From contig JAOPWF010000676.1 of NCBI GenBank assembly GCA_025965815.1, positions 1 to 6,450 of the forward strand: 6,450 nucleotides of DNA, read 5' to 3'. The notes under the pieces were generated by a model. That model was not told the DNA's origin, ran no database searches, and saw only the letters and a list, made by a program, of their open reading frames with translations. A program made the translations under genes and the position numbers. How positions within the stretch are numbered: the first letter of the stretch is position 1; every line of letters starts with the position of its first letter. The stretch is from Mycobacterium sp. Its GTDB lineage: Bacteria > Actinomycetota > Actinomycetes > Mycobacteriales > Mycobacteriaceae. Below, in pieces: positions 1-5,708 of this stretch.

Positions 1-54
1 CCTCCCTCAACCATCGGGGGTTGTCTCCGGACCCCATGCTTGTCAAGAAATGTA
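1..54 (-). other. possible promoter and first codons of a divergent gene
   Basis: Read on the minus strand, TACATT (54 to 49) fits the mycobacterial -10 pattern TAnnnT and would start a transcript near 42-43. A GGAG Shine-Dalgarno-like run (28 to 25) precedes an ATG at 14, about ten bases away. Another ATG lies at 37 without a ribosome binding site. Only four or so codons fit in the window, so the product cannot be identified. In M. tuberculosis the gene divergent from fadD19 is the enoyl-CoA hydratase echA19, which makes that the natural guess, but the few visible residues do not prove it. No good -35 box was found for this direction. Confidence 0.3.
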
Positions 55-74
55 ACACGTTCTAGTTTGGTTCC
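40..74 (+). promoter_or_regulatory. fadD19 promoter, leaderless type
   Basis: TTGTCA at 40-45 is one base from the TTGACA -35 consensus. After a 17-base spacer, TAGTTT at 63-68 fits the mycobacterial -10 pattern TAnnnT. Six bases then separate the box from the GTG at 75, so the predicted transcription start is the first base of the start codon. There is no Shine-Dalgarno sequence upstream of 75, which agrees with a leaderless mRNA. Confidence 0.7.
51..64. promoter_or_regulatory. KstR operator
   Basis: The sequence TGTAACACGTTCTA matches the published KstR consensus TnnAACnnGTTnnA at every fixed position. KstR is the TetR-family repressor of the mycobacterial and rhodococcal cholesterol regulon and is released by sterol-derived CoA thioesters. 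The site lies in the spacer and covers the first two bases of the -10 box of fadD19, so bound KstR should block RNA polymerase. It also overlaps the possible minus-strand -10 box, so it could control both directions. Confidence 0.85.
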
Positions 75-1727
75 GTGGCCCTCAATATTGCCGACCTCGC
101 TGAACACGCCGTGGACGCGGTGCCCGACCGCGTTGCCCTGATCTGCGGTGACGAACAGTTGACGTATGCCGGACTGGAGGAAAAGGCCAACCGGCTCGCG
201 CACTACCTCACCGACCATGGCGTGCAGCCGGGCGACAAGGTCGGCATCTACTGCCGCAACCGCATCGAAACGGTGATCGCGATGTTCGGCATCGTGAAGG
301 CAGGCGCCATCCTCGTCAACGTCAACTTCCGCTATGTCGAGGGCGAACTGCGGTACCTGTTCGACAACTCCGACATGGTGGCGCTGGTGCACGAGCGGCG
401 CTACAGCGACCGTGTCGCCAACGTCCTGCCGGATACGCCCAAGGTGCAGACGGTGCTCGTGATCGAGGACGGCGACGACGATGAATTTCAACGCTATGGC
501 GGTGTCGCGTTCGAGCAGGCGCTGGCCGAGGGGTCATCCGAGCGCGACTTCGGCGAGCGCAGCCCCGACGACATCTACCTGCTCTACACCGGTGGCACCA
601 CGGGATTCCCCAAGGGCGTGATGTGGCGCCACGAGGACATCTACCGAGTCCTCCTCGGCGGGATCAATTACGCCACAGGCGAATACATCGAAGGCGAATA
701 CGACCTCGCCAAGCAGGCCGCGGCGGCGCCGCCGATGATCCGGTTCCCGATCCCGCCGATGATCCACGGGGCATCGCAGTCGGCCACCTGGGGCGCGTTG
801 TTCGCCGGCGGGACCGTCGTGCTGGCACCGGAATTCAACGCCGACGAAGTCTGGCGGACGATTCACACCCACAAAGTGAATCTGTTGTTCTTCACCGGCG
901 ACGCGATGGCCCGCCCGCTGCTCGACGCGCTGAGCGCCGCGCACGACGCCGGCGAAGACTACGACCTGTCATCGATGTTCCTGCTGGCCAGCACGGCGGC
1001 GCTGTTCTCGCCGAGTATCAAGGAGAAGCTGCTCGAACTGCTGCCCAACCGCATCATCACCGACTCGATCGGGTCGTCGGAGACCGGCTTCGGCGGCACC
1101 AGCATCGTGGCCAAGGGAGAGGAGCACACCGGCGGTCCGCGGGTGCAGATCGACAAATCCACGATCGTGATCGACGACGACGGCAACGAAGTGCAGCCGG
1201 GTTCGGGAGTCCGCGGCCTGATCGCGCGCAGCGGGCACATCCCGGTCGGCTACTACAAGGACGAGGCCAAGTCCGCGGCAACCTTCAAGGTCATCAACGG
1301 CGTGCGGTACGCGATCCCCGGTGACTACGCGCAGGTCGAAGCCGACGGCACCGTCACCATGCTGGGTCGCGGATCGGTGTCGATCAACAGTGGCGGCGAG
1401 AAGATCTACCCCGAGGAGGTCGAGGCCGCGCTGAAGGGTCATCCCGATGTGTTTGACGCGCTGGTGGTCGGCGTGCCCGACCCCCGGTTCGGCCAGCACG
1501 TCGCGGCGGTCGTCCAGGCCCGCGAAGGTACCCGCCCGTCACTCGCCGACCTGGACGCCTTCGTGCGCGCCGAGATCGCGGGATACAAAGTGCCGCGGAG
1601 CCTTTGGCTTGTCGACGAGGTGAAGCGCTCGCCCGCCGGTAAACCCGACTACCGCTGGGCCAAGGAGCAGACCGAAGTGCGGCCCGCCGACGACGTCCAC
1701 GCCAAACATGTAGGGGCGGGAGCCTGA
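75..1727 (+). CDS. fadD19: FadD19-type steroid side-chain acyl-CoA synthetase
   Basis: This 550-residue protein belongs to the adenylate-forming (ANL) family and closely resembles, from memory, mycobacterial FadD19 (about 548 residues). FadD19 joins CoA to the carboxylated side chain of cholesterol-type substrates through an acyl-adenylate, the entry step for beta-oxidation of the side chain. It acts in the cytosol; no signal peptide or membrane segment is seen. Visible motifs are the ATP-binding P-loop YTGGTTGFPKG (171-181), the adenine-site segment DSIGSSETGFG (330-340), the ribose-binding aspartate of GDY (416-418), the hinge region GRGSVSINSGGEKIYPEEVE (431-450), and the C-terminal catalytic lysine in PAGK (K523). 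The GTG at 75 fits the family N-terminus and the leaderless promoter in front of it. The KstR operator and coupling to the next gene place it in the sterol regulon. The subfamily is secure; the exact substrate is taken from the family. Confidence 0.9.
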   Translation: MALNIADLAEHAVDAVPDRVALICGDEQLTYAGLEEKANRLAHYLTDHGVQPGDKVGIYCRNRIETVIAMFGIVKAGAILVNVNFRYVEGELRYLFDNSDMVALVHERRYSDRVANVLPDTPKVQTVLVIEDGDDDEFQRYGGVAFEQALAEGSSERDFGERSPDDIYLLYTGGTTGFPKGVMWRHEDIYRVLLGGINYATGEYIEGEYDLAKQAAAAPPMIRFPIPPMIHGASQSATWGALFAGGTVVLAPEFNADEVWRTIHTHKVNLLFFTGDAMARPLLDALSAAHDAGEDYDLSSMFLLASTAALFSPSIKEKLLELLPNRIITDSIGSSETGFGGTSIVAKGEEHTGGPRVQIDKSTIVIDDDGNEVQPGSGVRGLIARSGHIPVGYYKDEAKSAATFKVINGVRYAIPGDYAQVEADGTVTMLGRGSVSINSGGEKIYPEEVEAALKGHPDVFDALVVGVPDPRFGQHVAAVVQAREGTRPSLADLDAFVRAEIAGYKVPRSLWLVDEVKRSPAGKPDYRWAKEQTEVRPADDVHAKHVGAGA

Positions 1728-1729
1728 TG
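1712..1729 (+). promoter_or_regulatory. ribosome binding site and stop/start overlap
   Basis: The fadD19 stop codon TGA (1725-1727) shares its A with the ATG of the next gene (1727-1729). A purine-rich run, AGGGGCGGGAG (1712-1722), sits just upstream and can serve as a Shine-Dalgarno site. This suggests the second gene is translated by coupling or reinitiation on the fadD19 mRNA. It is the only gene in the window with a clear ribosome binding site. Confidence 0.7.
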
Positions 1730-2857
1730 CATACCGATCTCTGCGACCGCTTCGGAATCCAGTACCCGATCTTCGTTTTCACACCGTCGGAGAAGGTCGC
1801 GGCCACGGTCAGCCGGGCCGGCGGCCTCGGGATGCTGGGCTGCGTGCGGTTCAACGAGGCCGACGAGCTGGACACGGTCCTGGGCTGGATGGACGAGAAC
1901 ACCGACGGCAAGCCGTACGGCGTCGACATCGTGATGCCCGCCAGGATTCCCACTGAGGGCACCTCGGTCGACATCAACAAGCTCATCCCGCAGACGCATC
2001 GCGATTTCGTCGCCAAGACGCTGGCCGACCTCGGCGTGCCGCCGCTGCCCGAGGGCGAGGAAAAGTCCGAAGGCGTCCTGGGCTGGCTGCACTCGGTGGC
2101 CCGCTCGCATGTCGAGGTCGCGCTCAAACACCCGATCAAACTGATCGCCAACGCGCTCGGCTCACCGCCGAAGGACGTCATCGACCAGGTGCACGAGGCG
2201 GGGGTGCCGGTGGCGGCGCTGGCCGGCTCGGCGAAGCACGCCCAGCGGCACGCCGAGAACGGCGTCGACATCGTCATCGCCCAGGGCCACGAGGCCGGTG
2301 GACACACCGGCGAGATCGCGTCCATGGTTTTGATACCGGAAGTTTGTGACGCGATGGCCGCTATGGACGGCAGGACGCCGGTGCTGGCCGCGGGCGGCAT
2401 CGGAAGCGGGCGCCAGGTCGCCGCCGCGCTGGCCCTGGGTGCCTCCGGCGTCTGGATGGGCTCGGCCTTCCTCACCGCGGCCGAATACGACCTCGGTGTC
2501 CGGCACGAGTCCGGGACCTCGGTGATCCAGCAGGCCCTGCTCGCCGCCACGTCCAGCGACACCGTGCGCCGACGGATCTACACCGGTAAGCCGGCGCGGC
2601 TGCTGAAGACCAAGTGGACCGAGGCGTGGGACGCCCCGGATGCTCCCGAGCCGCTGCCGATGCCGTTGCAGAACATCCTGGTCAGCGAGGCCCATCAGCG
2701 GATGAACGAGTCGACGGACCCCGGCACTGTCGCGATGCCGGTGGGGCAGATCGTCGGTCGGATGAACGAGATCCGGCCGGTCGCGGACATCATCGCTGAA
2801 CTCGTTGCGGGCTTCGAGGAAGCGACCCTGCGACTGGACGACATCGCCGGCAGGTAG
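1727..2857 (+). CDS. nitronate monooxygenase-family FMN protein
   Basis: This 376-residue protein has the TIM-barrel pattern of the 2-nitropropane dioxygenase/nitronate monooxygenase family and resembles, from memory, M. tuberculosis Rv1533. The N-terminal strand region (IQYPIFVFTP, then SRAGGLGMLG at 29-38) is typical. The segment IAQGHEAGGHTG (184-195) carries the family histidine, H193. PVLAAGGIGSGRQ (218-230) and ALGASGVWMGSAF (236-248) form the FMN phosphate-binding part. It is longer than many family members because of an insert around 72-135. Family members oxidise nitronates or act on unsaturated acyl-CoA-like compounds; the substrate cannot be read from sequence. Its overlap with fadD19 suggests it is expressed with sterol side-chain degradation, perhaps as an oxidoreductase on a pathway intermediate, which is inference. 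It differs from IpdC (Rv3553), the family member with a known role in sterol ring degradation. Confidence 0.85.
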   Translation: MHTDLCDRFGIQYPIFVFTPSEKVAATVSRAGGLGMLGCVRFNEADELDTVLGWMDENTDGKPYGVDIVMPARIPTEGTSVDINKLIPQTHRDFVAKTLADLGVPPLPEGEEKSEGVLGWLHSVARSHVEVALKHPIKLIANALGSPPKDVIDQVHEAGVPVAALAGSAKHAQRHAENGVDIVIAQGHEAGGHTGEIASMVLIPEVCDAMAAMDGRTPVLAAGGIGSGRQVAAALALGASGVWMGSAFLTAAEYDLGVRHESGTSVIQQALLAATSSDTVRRRIYTGKPARLLKTKWTEAWDAPDAPEPLPMPLQNILVSEAHQRMNESTDPGTVAMPVGQIVGRMNEIRPVADIIAELVAGFEEATLRLDDIAGR

Positions 2858-2881
2858 CGACCACCGCGCAGGCTCCGCGTC

Positions 2882-2893
2882 TAGAGTCGAGGC
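2882..2893 (+). promoter_or_regulatory. ilvX leaderless promoter (-10 box)
   Basis: TAGAGT at 2882-2887 fits TAnnnT and is followed by six bases and then the GTG at 2894. This is the same spacing as in front of fadD19. The GAGG at 2889-2892 is too close to the GTG to act as a Shine-Dalgarno site. No clear -35 box or KstR site was found here, so ilvX may be transcribed independently of the KstR promoter as well as by read-through. Confidence 0.55.
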
Positions 2894-4465
2894 GTGAACG
2901 GCGCCCTGGCTCTGATCAACACGCTGGTCGACCGTGGGGTCGACGTCTGCTTCGCCAACCCGGGCACCTCAGAGATGCACTTCGTGGCGGCGCTCGATTC
3001 GGTGCCGGGCATGCGCGGGGTGCTCACGCTGTTTGAGGGCGTCGCGACCGGCGCTGCCGACGGCTACGCCCGCATCGCCGGCCGGCCGGCCGCGGTGCTG
3101 TTGCATCTCGGCCCCGGGTTGGGCAACGGTCTGGCCAACCTGCACAACGCCCGGCGGGCGCAGGTGCCGCTGGTGGTCGTGGTCGGCGACCATGCCACCT
3201 ACCACAAGAAGTACGACGCCCCACTGGAATCCGATATCGACGCACTAGCCGGCACCGTGTCCGGCTGGGTCCGTCGCACCGCGAGTGCCGCCGACGTCGG
3301 GGCCGACGCCGCCGAGGCCGTCGCCGCCGCCCGCGCTGGTGGCCAGATTGCGACTCTCATCCTGCCCGCCGATGTGTCGTGGGAGGGCGATACCGCCCCG
3401 GCCGGCTCAGGGACTGACGAGTCTGGCCCGACCACGGTCGCCACCGACGCCGTCGACCTGGCTGCGAAGGCACTGCGTTCGGGTGAAGGCACGGTGTTAC
3501 TGGTGGGCGGTGATGCGACCCGCGCCGCCGGGTTGGCGTCGGCGGCGCGCATCGCGGAAGCCACCGGCGCGCGGCTGTTCTGCGAGACGTTTCCCACCCG
3601 GCTGGAACGCGGAGCAGGCATCGCCGGCGTGGAGCGGCTCGGTTACTTCGCCGAGGACGTGGAAGCCCAGTTGGCCGGCGCCAAGCACCTGGTGCTCGCC
3701 GGGGCAAAGTCGCCGGTGTCATTCTTCGCCTATCCAGGCCGGCCCAGCGATCTGGTACCCGAGGGCTGCCAGGTCCACGTTCTCGCCGAACCCGTCGGCG
3801 CTGCGGAAGCCCTTGCGGTGCTTGCCGATACGGTGGCACCGGGCATCGTCGCGCCGGTTGCAACCGAGGGTCGGCCCGCTCTGCCGACCGGTCCGCTGAC
3901 GGCCCAGTCCGTGGCCGCCGTGGTTGGCGCACTGCTGCCCGAGCGGGCGATCGTCGTCGACGAAGCGAACACCGCCGGCCTGTCGTTGCCGCAGGCGACG
4001 GCGGGCGCGCCCGCTCACGACTGGCTCCCACTCACCGGCGGGGCCATCGGCTTTGGCATGCCTACGGCCGTCGGCGCGGCCGTCGCCGCCCCGGACCGCC
4101 CGGTGTTGTCCCTGGAAGCCGACGGGTCCGCGATGTACACGCTTTCGGCGTTGTGGACGCAGGCGCGGGAAAACCTCGATGTGACCACGGTGATCTACAA
4201 CAACGGCGCCTACGACATCCTGCGGATCGAACTGCAGCGTGTCGGCGCGGAGACTGCCGGACCCGACGGGGCGCCCGGCCCCAAAGCGCTGGATCTCCTC
4301 GACCTGACCCGGCCCACAATGGACTTCGTCAAGCTCGCCGAGGGCATGGGCGTACCCGCGCGCCGCGCGACGACAGCGGAGGAATTCGCCGACGCACTGC
4401 GGTCGGCCTTCGCGGAGCCCGGCCCGCACCTCATCGAGGCGATCGTCCCCTCACTGCTCGGCTAG
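2894..4465 (+). CDS. ilvX: IlvX, acetolactate synthase-like ThDP enzyme
   Basis: This 523-residue thiamine-diphosphate enzyme closely resembles, from memory, M. tuberculosis IlvX (Rv3509c), annotated as an acetohydroxyacid synthase large-subunit homologue. The N-terminal pyrimidine-binding domain (1-165) has the catalytic glutamate E48 in LFEGVATGAADGYAR. A central domain spans about 185-325. The C-terminal pyrophosphate-binding domain (335-515) has the metal/ThDP motif EADGS (408-412) ending in NN (436-437). It is shorter than true acetohydroxyacid synthase subunits (usually 570 residues or more), and the first glycine of the GDG motif is alanine. No small regulatory subunit gene lies next to it. 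Branched-chain amino acid synthesis is therefore not assured; a benzoylformate decarboxylase-like or other 2-oxoacid lyase activity is possible. The GTG start matches the family start MNGA and the leaderless -10 box. It is probably cytosolic. Confidence 0.85.
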   Translation: MNGALALINTLVDRGVDVCFANPGTSEMHFVAALDSVPGMRGVLTLFEGVATGAADGYARIAGRPAAVLLHLGPGLGNGLANLHNARRAQVPLVVVVGDHATYHKKYDAPLESDIDALAGTVSGWVRRTASAADVGADAAEAVAAARAGGQIATLILPADVSWEGDTAPAGSGTDESGPTTVATDAVDLAAKALRSGEGTVLLVGGDATRAAGLASAARIAEATGARLFCETFPTRLERGAGIAGVERLGYFAEDVEAQLAGAKHLVLAGAKSPVSFFAYPGRPSDLVPEGCQVHVLAEPVGAAEALAVLADTVAPGIVAPVATEGRPALPTGPLTAQSVAAVVGALLPERAIVVDEANTAGLSLPQATAGAPAHDWLPLTGGAIGFGMPTAVGAAVAAPDRPVLSLEADGSAMYTLSALWTQARENLDVTTVIYNNGAYDILRIELQRVGAETAGPDGAPGPKALDLLDLTRPTMDFVKLAEGMGVPARRATTAEEFADALRSAFAEPGPHLIEAIVPSLLG

Positions 4466-4469
4466 TGAG

Positions 4470-4492
4470 GGTCACAAAGCACCCTTGTGGCC
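4470..4492 (+). terminator. hairpin after ilvX, possible terminator
   Basis: GGTCACAA (4470-4477) pairs with TTGTGGCC (4485-4492) in an eight-base stem with one G-U pair and a seven-base loop, beginning five bases after the ilvX stop codon. There is no T tract, which is common for mycobacterial terminators but lowers confidence. An alternative small hairpin, CTTGT/ACAAG (4484-4499), overlaps it. Confidence 0.4.
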
Positions 4493-4541
4493 TGACAAGA
4501 TTGTGGCCGGCGGTCCCAACCCGAGCCCGTCGGTCAGCGCC

Positions 4542-4571
4542 CCGGTGCACCACGAGGCGTTCTCGCACCGG
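4542..4571 (+). repeat. inverted repeat, bulged hairpin in intergenic region
   Basis: CCGGTGC (4542-4548) pairs exactly with GCACCGG (4565-4571). Inside it, GAG (4554-4556) pairs with CTC (4562-4564) around a GCGTT loop, leaving a five-base bulge on the left side. It lies in the 223-base gap between ilvX and the next gene, where I see no coding sequence. It could be part of a termination region or an untranslated RNA structure; no T tract follows. Confidence 0.35.
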
Positions 4572-4651
4572 ACCAGCACGCCTCAGCCCGGCACCGCCAT
4601 CCATCGCCACCAGCAGACGAATCACAGCAAGTAACGGGTAATGGTTCGCGG

Positions 4652-4688
4652 TTGGGTGATGGACCCCCGGGGGTACGGTTGGCAAGCT
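4652..4688 (+). promoter_or_regulatory. promoter of the unknown gene at 4689
   Basis: TACGGT (4674-4679) fits the TAnnnT -10 pattern, and TTGGGT (4652-4657) could be a weak -35 box with a 16-base spacer. Nine bases separate the -10 box from the ATG at 4689, so the leader would be absent or only a few bases. No Shine-Dalgarno sequence is present. Confidence 0.45.
4663..4674. promoter_or_regulatory. 12-base perfect palindrome, candidate operator
   Basis: ACCCCCGGGGGT is a perfect palindrome lying between the proposed -35 and -10 elements and sharing its last T with the -10 box. That is a usual place for a repressor site. I cannot assign it to a known regulator, and short G/C palindromes also arise by chance in GC-rich DNA. 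Confidence 0.35.
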
Positions 4689-5252
4689 ATGCCTACCCAC
4701 GACTACATGACCTATGAAGAGTTCGGCCGGAGATTCTTCGAGGTCGCCGTCAGCGAGGAGCGGGTCGCAGGCGCGTTTGCCGCGATCACCGGGGAGCAGT
4801 TCGAGGTTGGTCCGATGAGCCAGGGCCCCGGCAAGATCGCCAAGGTCACCGCCAAGGTGAAGATCCAGGCACCTCGGGTCAAGCGCAATGTCGGCGATAC
4901 GTTCACATTCGCTGTCAGGATTCCGCTGGAAATTGATCTGCTCGTCGATCTGCGGCTCGATAAACAACGATTCCGGGTCGCAGGCGATATCGCGCTACGC
5001 GCCTCCGCACACGCCGCCGAGCCACTCTTGATCGTCATCGATGTCCTCAAGCCGGGGCCGTCGGATATCAGGATCGACGTGTCGTCGAGTTCCATCCGCG
5101 GCGCGCTCGTGCGCATCATCGGCGGGGTTGACGCAGAGATCCGGCGCTTCATCTCCGTGTACGTCGCCGAGGAAATCGACGCGCCGGAATCGCAGGCGGC
5201 GAAAAACATCAACGTCGCCGAGCTAATCGACACCGCTTGGTCCGGCCTCTAA
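4689..5252 (+). CDS. conserved-looking protein of unknown function, 187 aa
   Basis: I do not recognise a named family. The predicted protein is 187 residues with no signal peptide, membrane segment or cysteine cluster. An N-terminal helical part (EEFGRRFFEVAVSEERVAGAF, about 8-28) is followed by an alternating, strand-like stretch (about 40-130) rich in Val, Ile and Lys, then an amphipathic C-terminal helix (EIRRFISVYVAEEID, about 153-167). The layout suggests a beta-rich lipid- or ligand-binding fold, but this is a guess from pattern alone. The ATG at 4689 is preferred over the ATG at 4641 because a -10 box sits just upstream and the extra 16 residues look like translated promoter DNA. The ATG at 4707 is a further alternative. 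It seems to be a single-gene unit, with 52 bases before the next start. Confidence 0.75.
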   Translation: MPTHDYMTYEEFGRRFFEVAVSEERVAGAFAAITGEQFEVGPMSQGPGKIAKVTAKVKIQAPRVKRNVGDTFTFAVRIPLEIDLLVDLRLDKQRFRVAGDIALRASAHAAEPLLIVIDVLKPGPSDIRIDVSSSSIRGALVRIIGGVDAEIRRFISVYVAEEIDAPESQAAKNINVAELIDTAWSGL

Positions 5253-5291
5253 GCTGTCCGATTTGTTCACGACGGCCGCACGCCGCCGACC

Positions 5292-5304
5292 TAGCCTCCC
5301 CGGT
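5292..5304 (+). promoter_or_regulatory. VOC gene leaderless promoter (-10 box)
   Basis: TAGCCT (5292-5297) fits TAnnnT, and seven bases separate it from the ATG at 5305, placing transcription start at or next to the start codon. There is no Shine-Dalgarno sequence and no convincing -35 box at normal spacing. Confidence 0.5.
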
Positions 5305-5698
5305 ATGGATATTCGTGTGACTGCGACGGTCATCGAGATCGTCGCCGGGGACCTGAAACGATCGCTCGACTTCTATCGACTGCTCGGACTGGCGGTTCCG
5401 GAGCGGGACGGACCGCACGTCGAAGTCGAGTTGCCCGGCGGTAACCGCCTGGCCTTCGACAGCGAGGACACCATCGCAGAAATGCATCCGGGCTGGAGTC
5501 CGCCCACATCTGCGGGACGGGTGGCGCTCGCGTTCGCGCTCAACTCTGCGGTCGAGGTGGACGCGCTCTACGAACGGATCACGGCGGCCGGACACCCCGG
5601 AGCATTGCAACGTTCGACGCCCCCTGGGGTCAGCGGTACGCGACCGTGGCCGCCCGGACGGCACCAGCGTCGACCTGTTCGCGCCGTTGGTGGCGTAA
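5305..5698 (+). pseudogene. VOC-family (glyoxalase-like) gene with two frameshifts
   Basis: From the ATG at 5305 the first 102 residues give a VOC-fold beginning: VIEIVAGDLKRSLDFYRLLG (9-28), the strand HVEVELPGGNRLAF (38-51) and the helix VDALYERITAAG (85-96). After CAA at 5608-5610 the reading frame fails. The expected ending continues in a second frame from 5613 (FDAPWGQRYATV) and a third from 5654 (PDGTSVDLFAPLVA, stop TAA at 5696-5698). Adding one base near 5611 and one between 5652 and 5653 restores a 131-residue protein of normal family length. Uncorrected, the frame runs to 5784 across the end of the gene on the other strand. VOC proteins are metal-dependent isomerases, dioxygenases, lyases or resistance proteins; the substrate is unknown. 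The otherwise clean sequence suggests a very recent mutation or sequencing errors. Confidence 0.75.
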
Positions 5699-5708
5699 TT
5701 CGCATGCG

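Noticed and set aside
1384..2562. Long minus-strand open frame (392 codons) across the fadD19/flavoprotein junction
   Set aside because: It is antisense to two clearly recognised genes, gives Arg/Ser/Pro-rich sequence without a family pattern, and reflects the GC-rich codon bias of the + strand.
3073..3095. GGCC-rich tandem run inside ilvX
   Set aside because: It encodes the normal IAGRPAA segment of the family; the repetition is explained by codon bias.
3719..4429. Minus-strand open frame of 236 codons inside ilvX
   Set aside because: Antisense shadow of a well-supported gene, with Arg/Gly-rich low-information sequence.
4431..4967. Minus-strand open frame of 178 codons spanning the ilvX-unknown gene gap
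   Set aside because: It covers the end of ilvX and the start of the gene at 4689 in antisense, and no start signal or family pattern is visible.
5263..5304. TTG at 5263 as start of the VOC gene
   Set aside because: The extra residues do not look like a VOC N-terminus, and the -10 box at 5292-5297 would lie inside the gene. The ATG at 5305 fits better.
5701..5708. CGCATGCG palindrome between the convergent VOC and AraC genes as a bidirectional terminator
   Set aside because: A palindrome without a loop or T tract cannot form a useful terminator hairpin, and eight bases is within chance.
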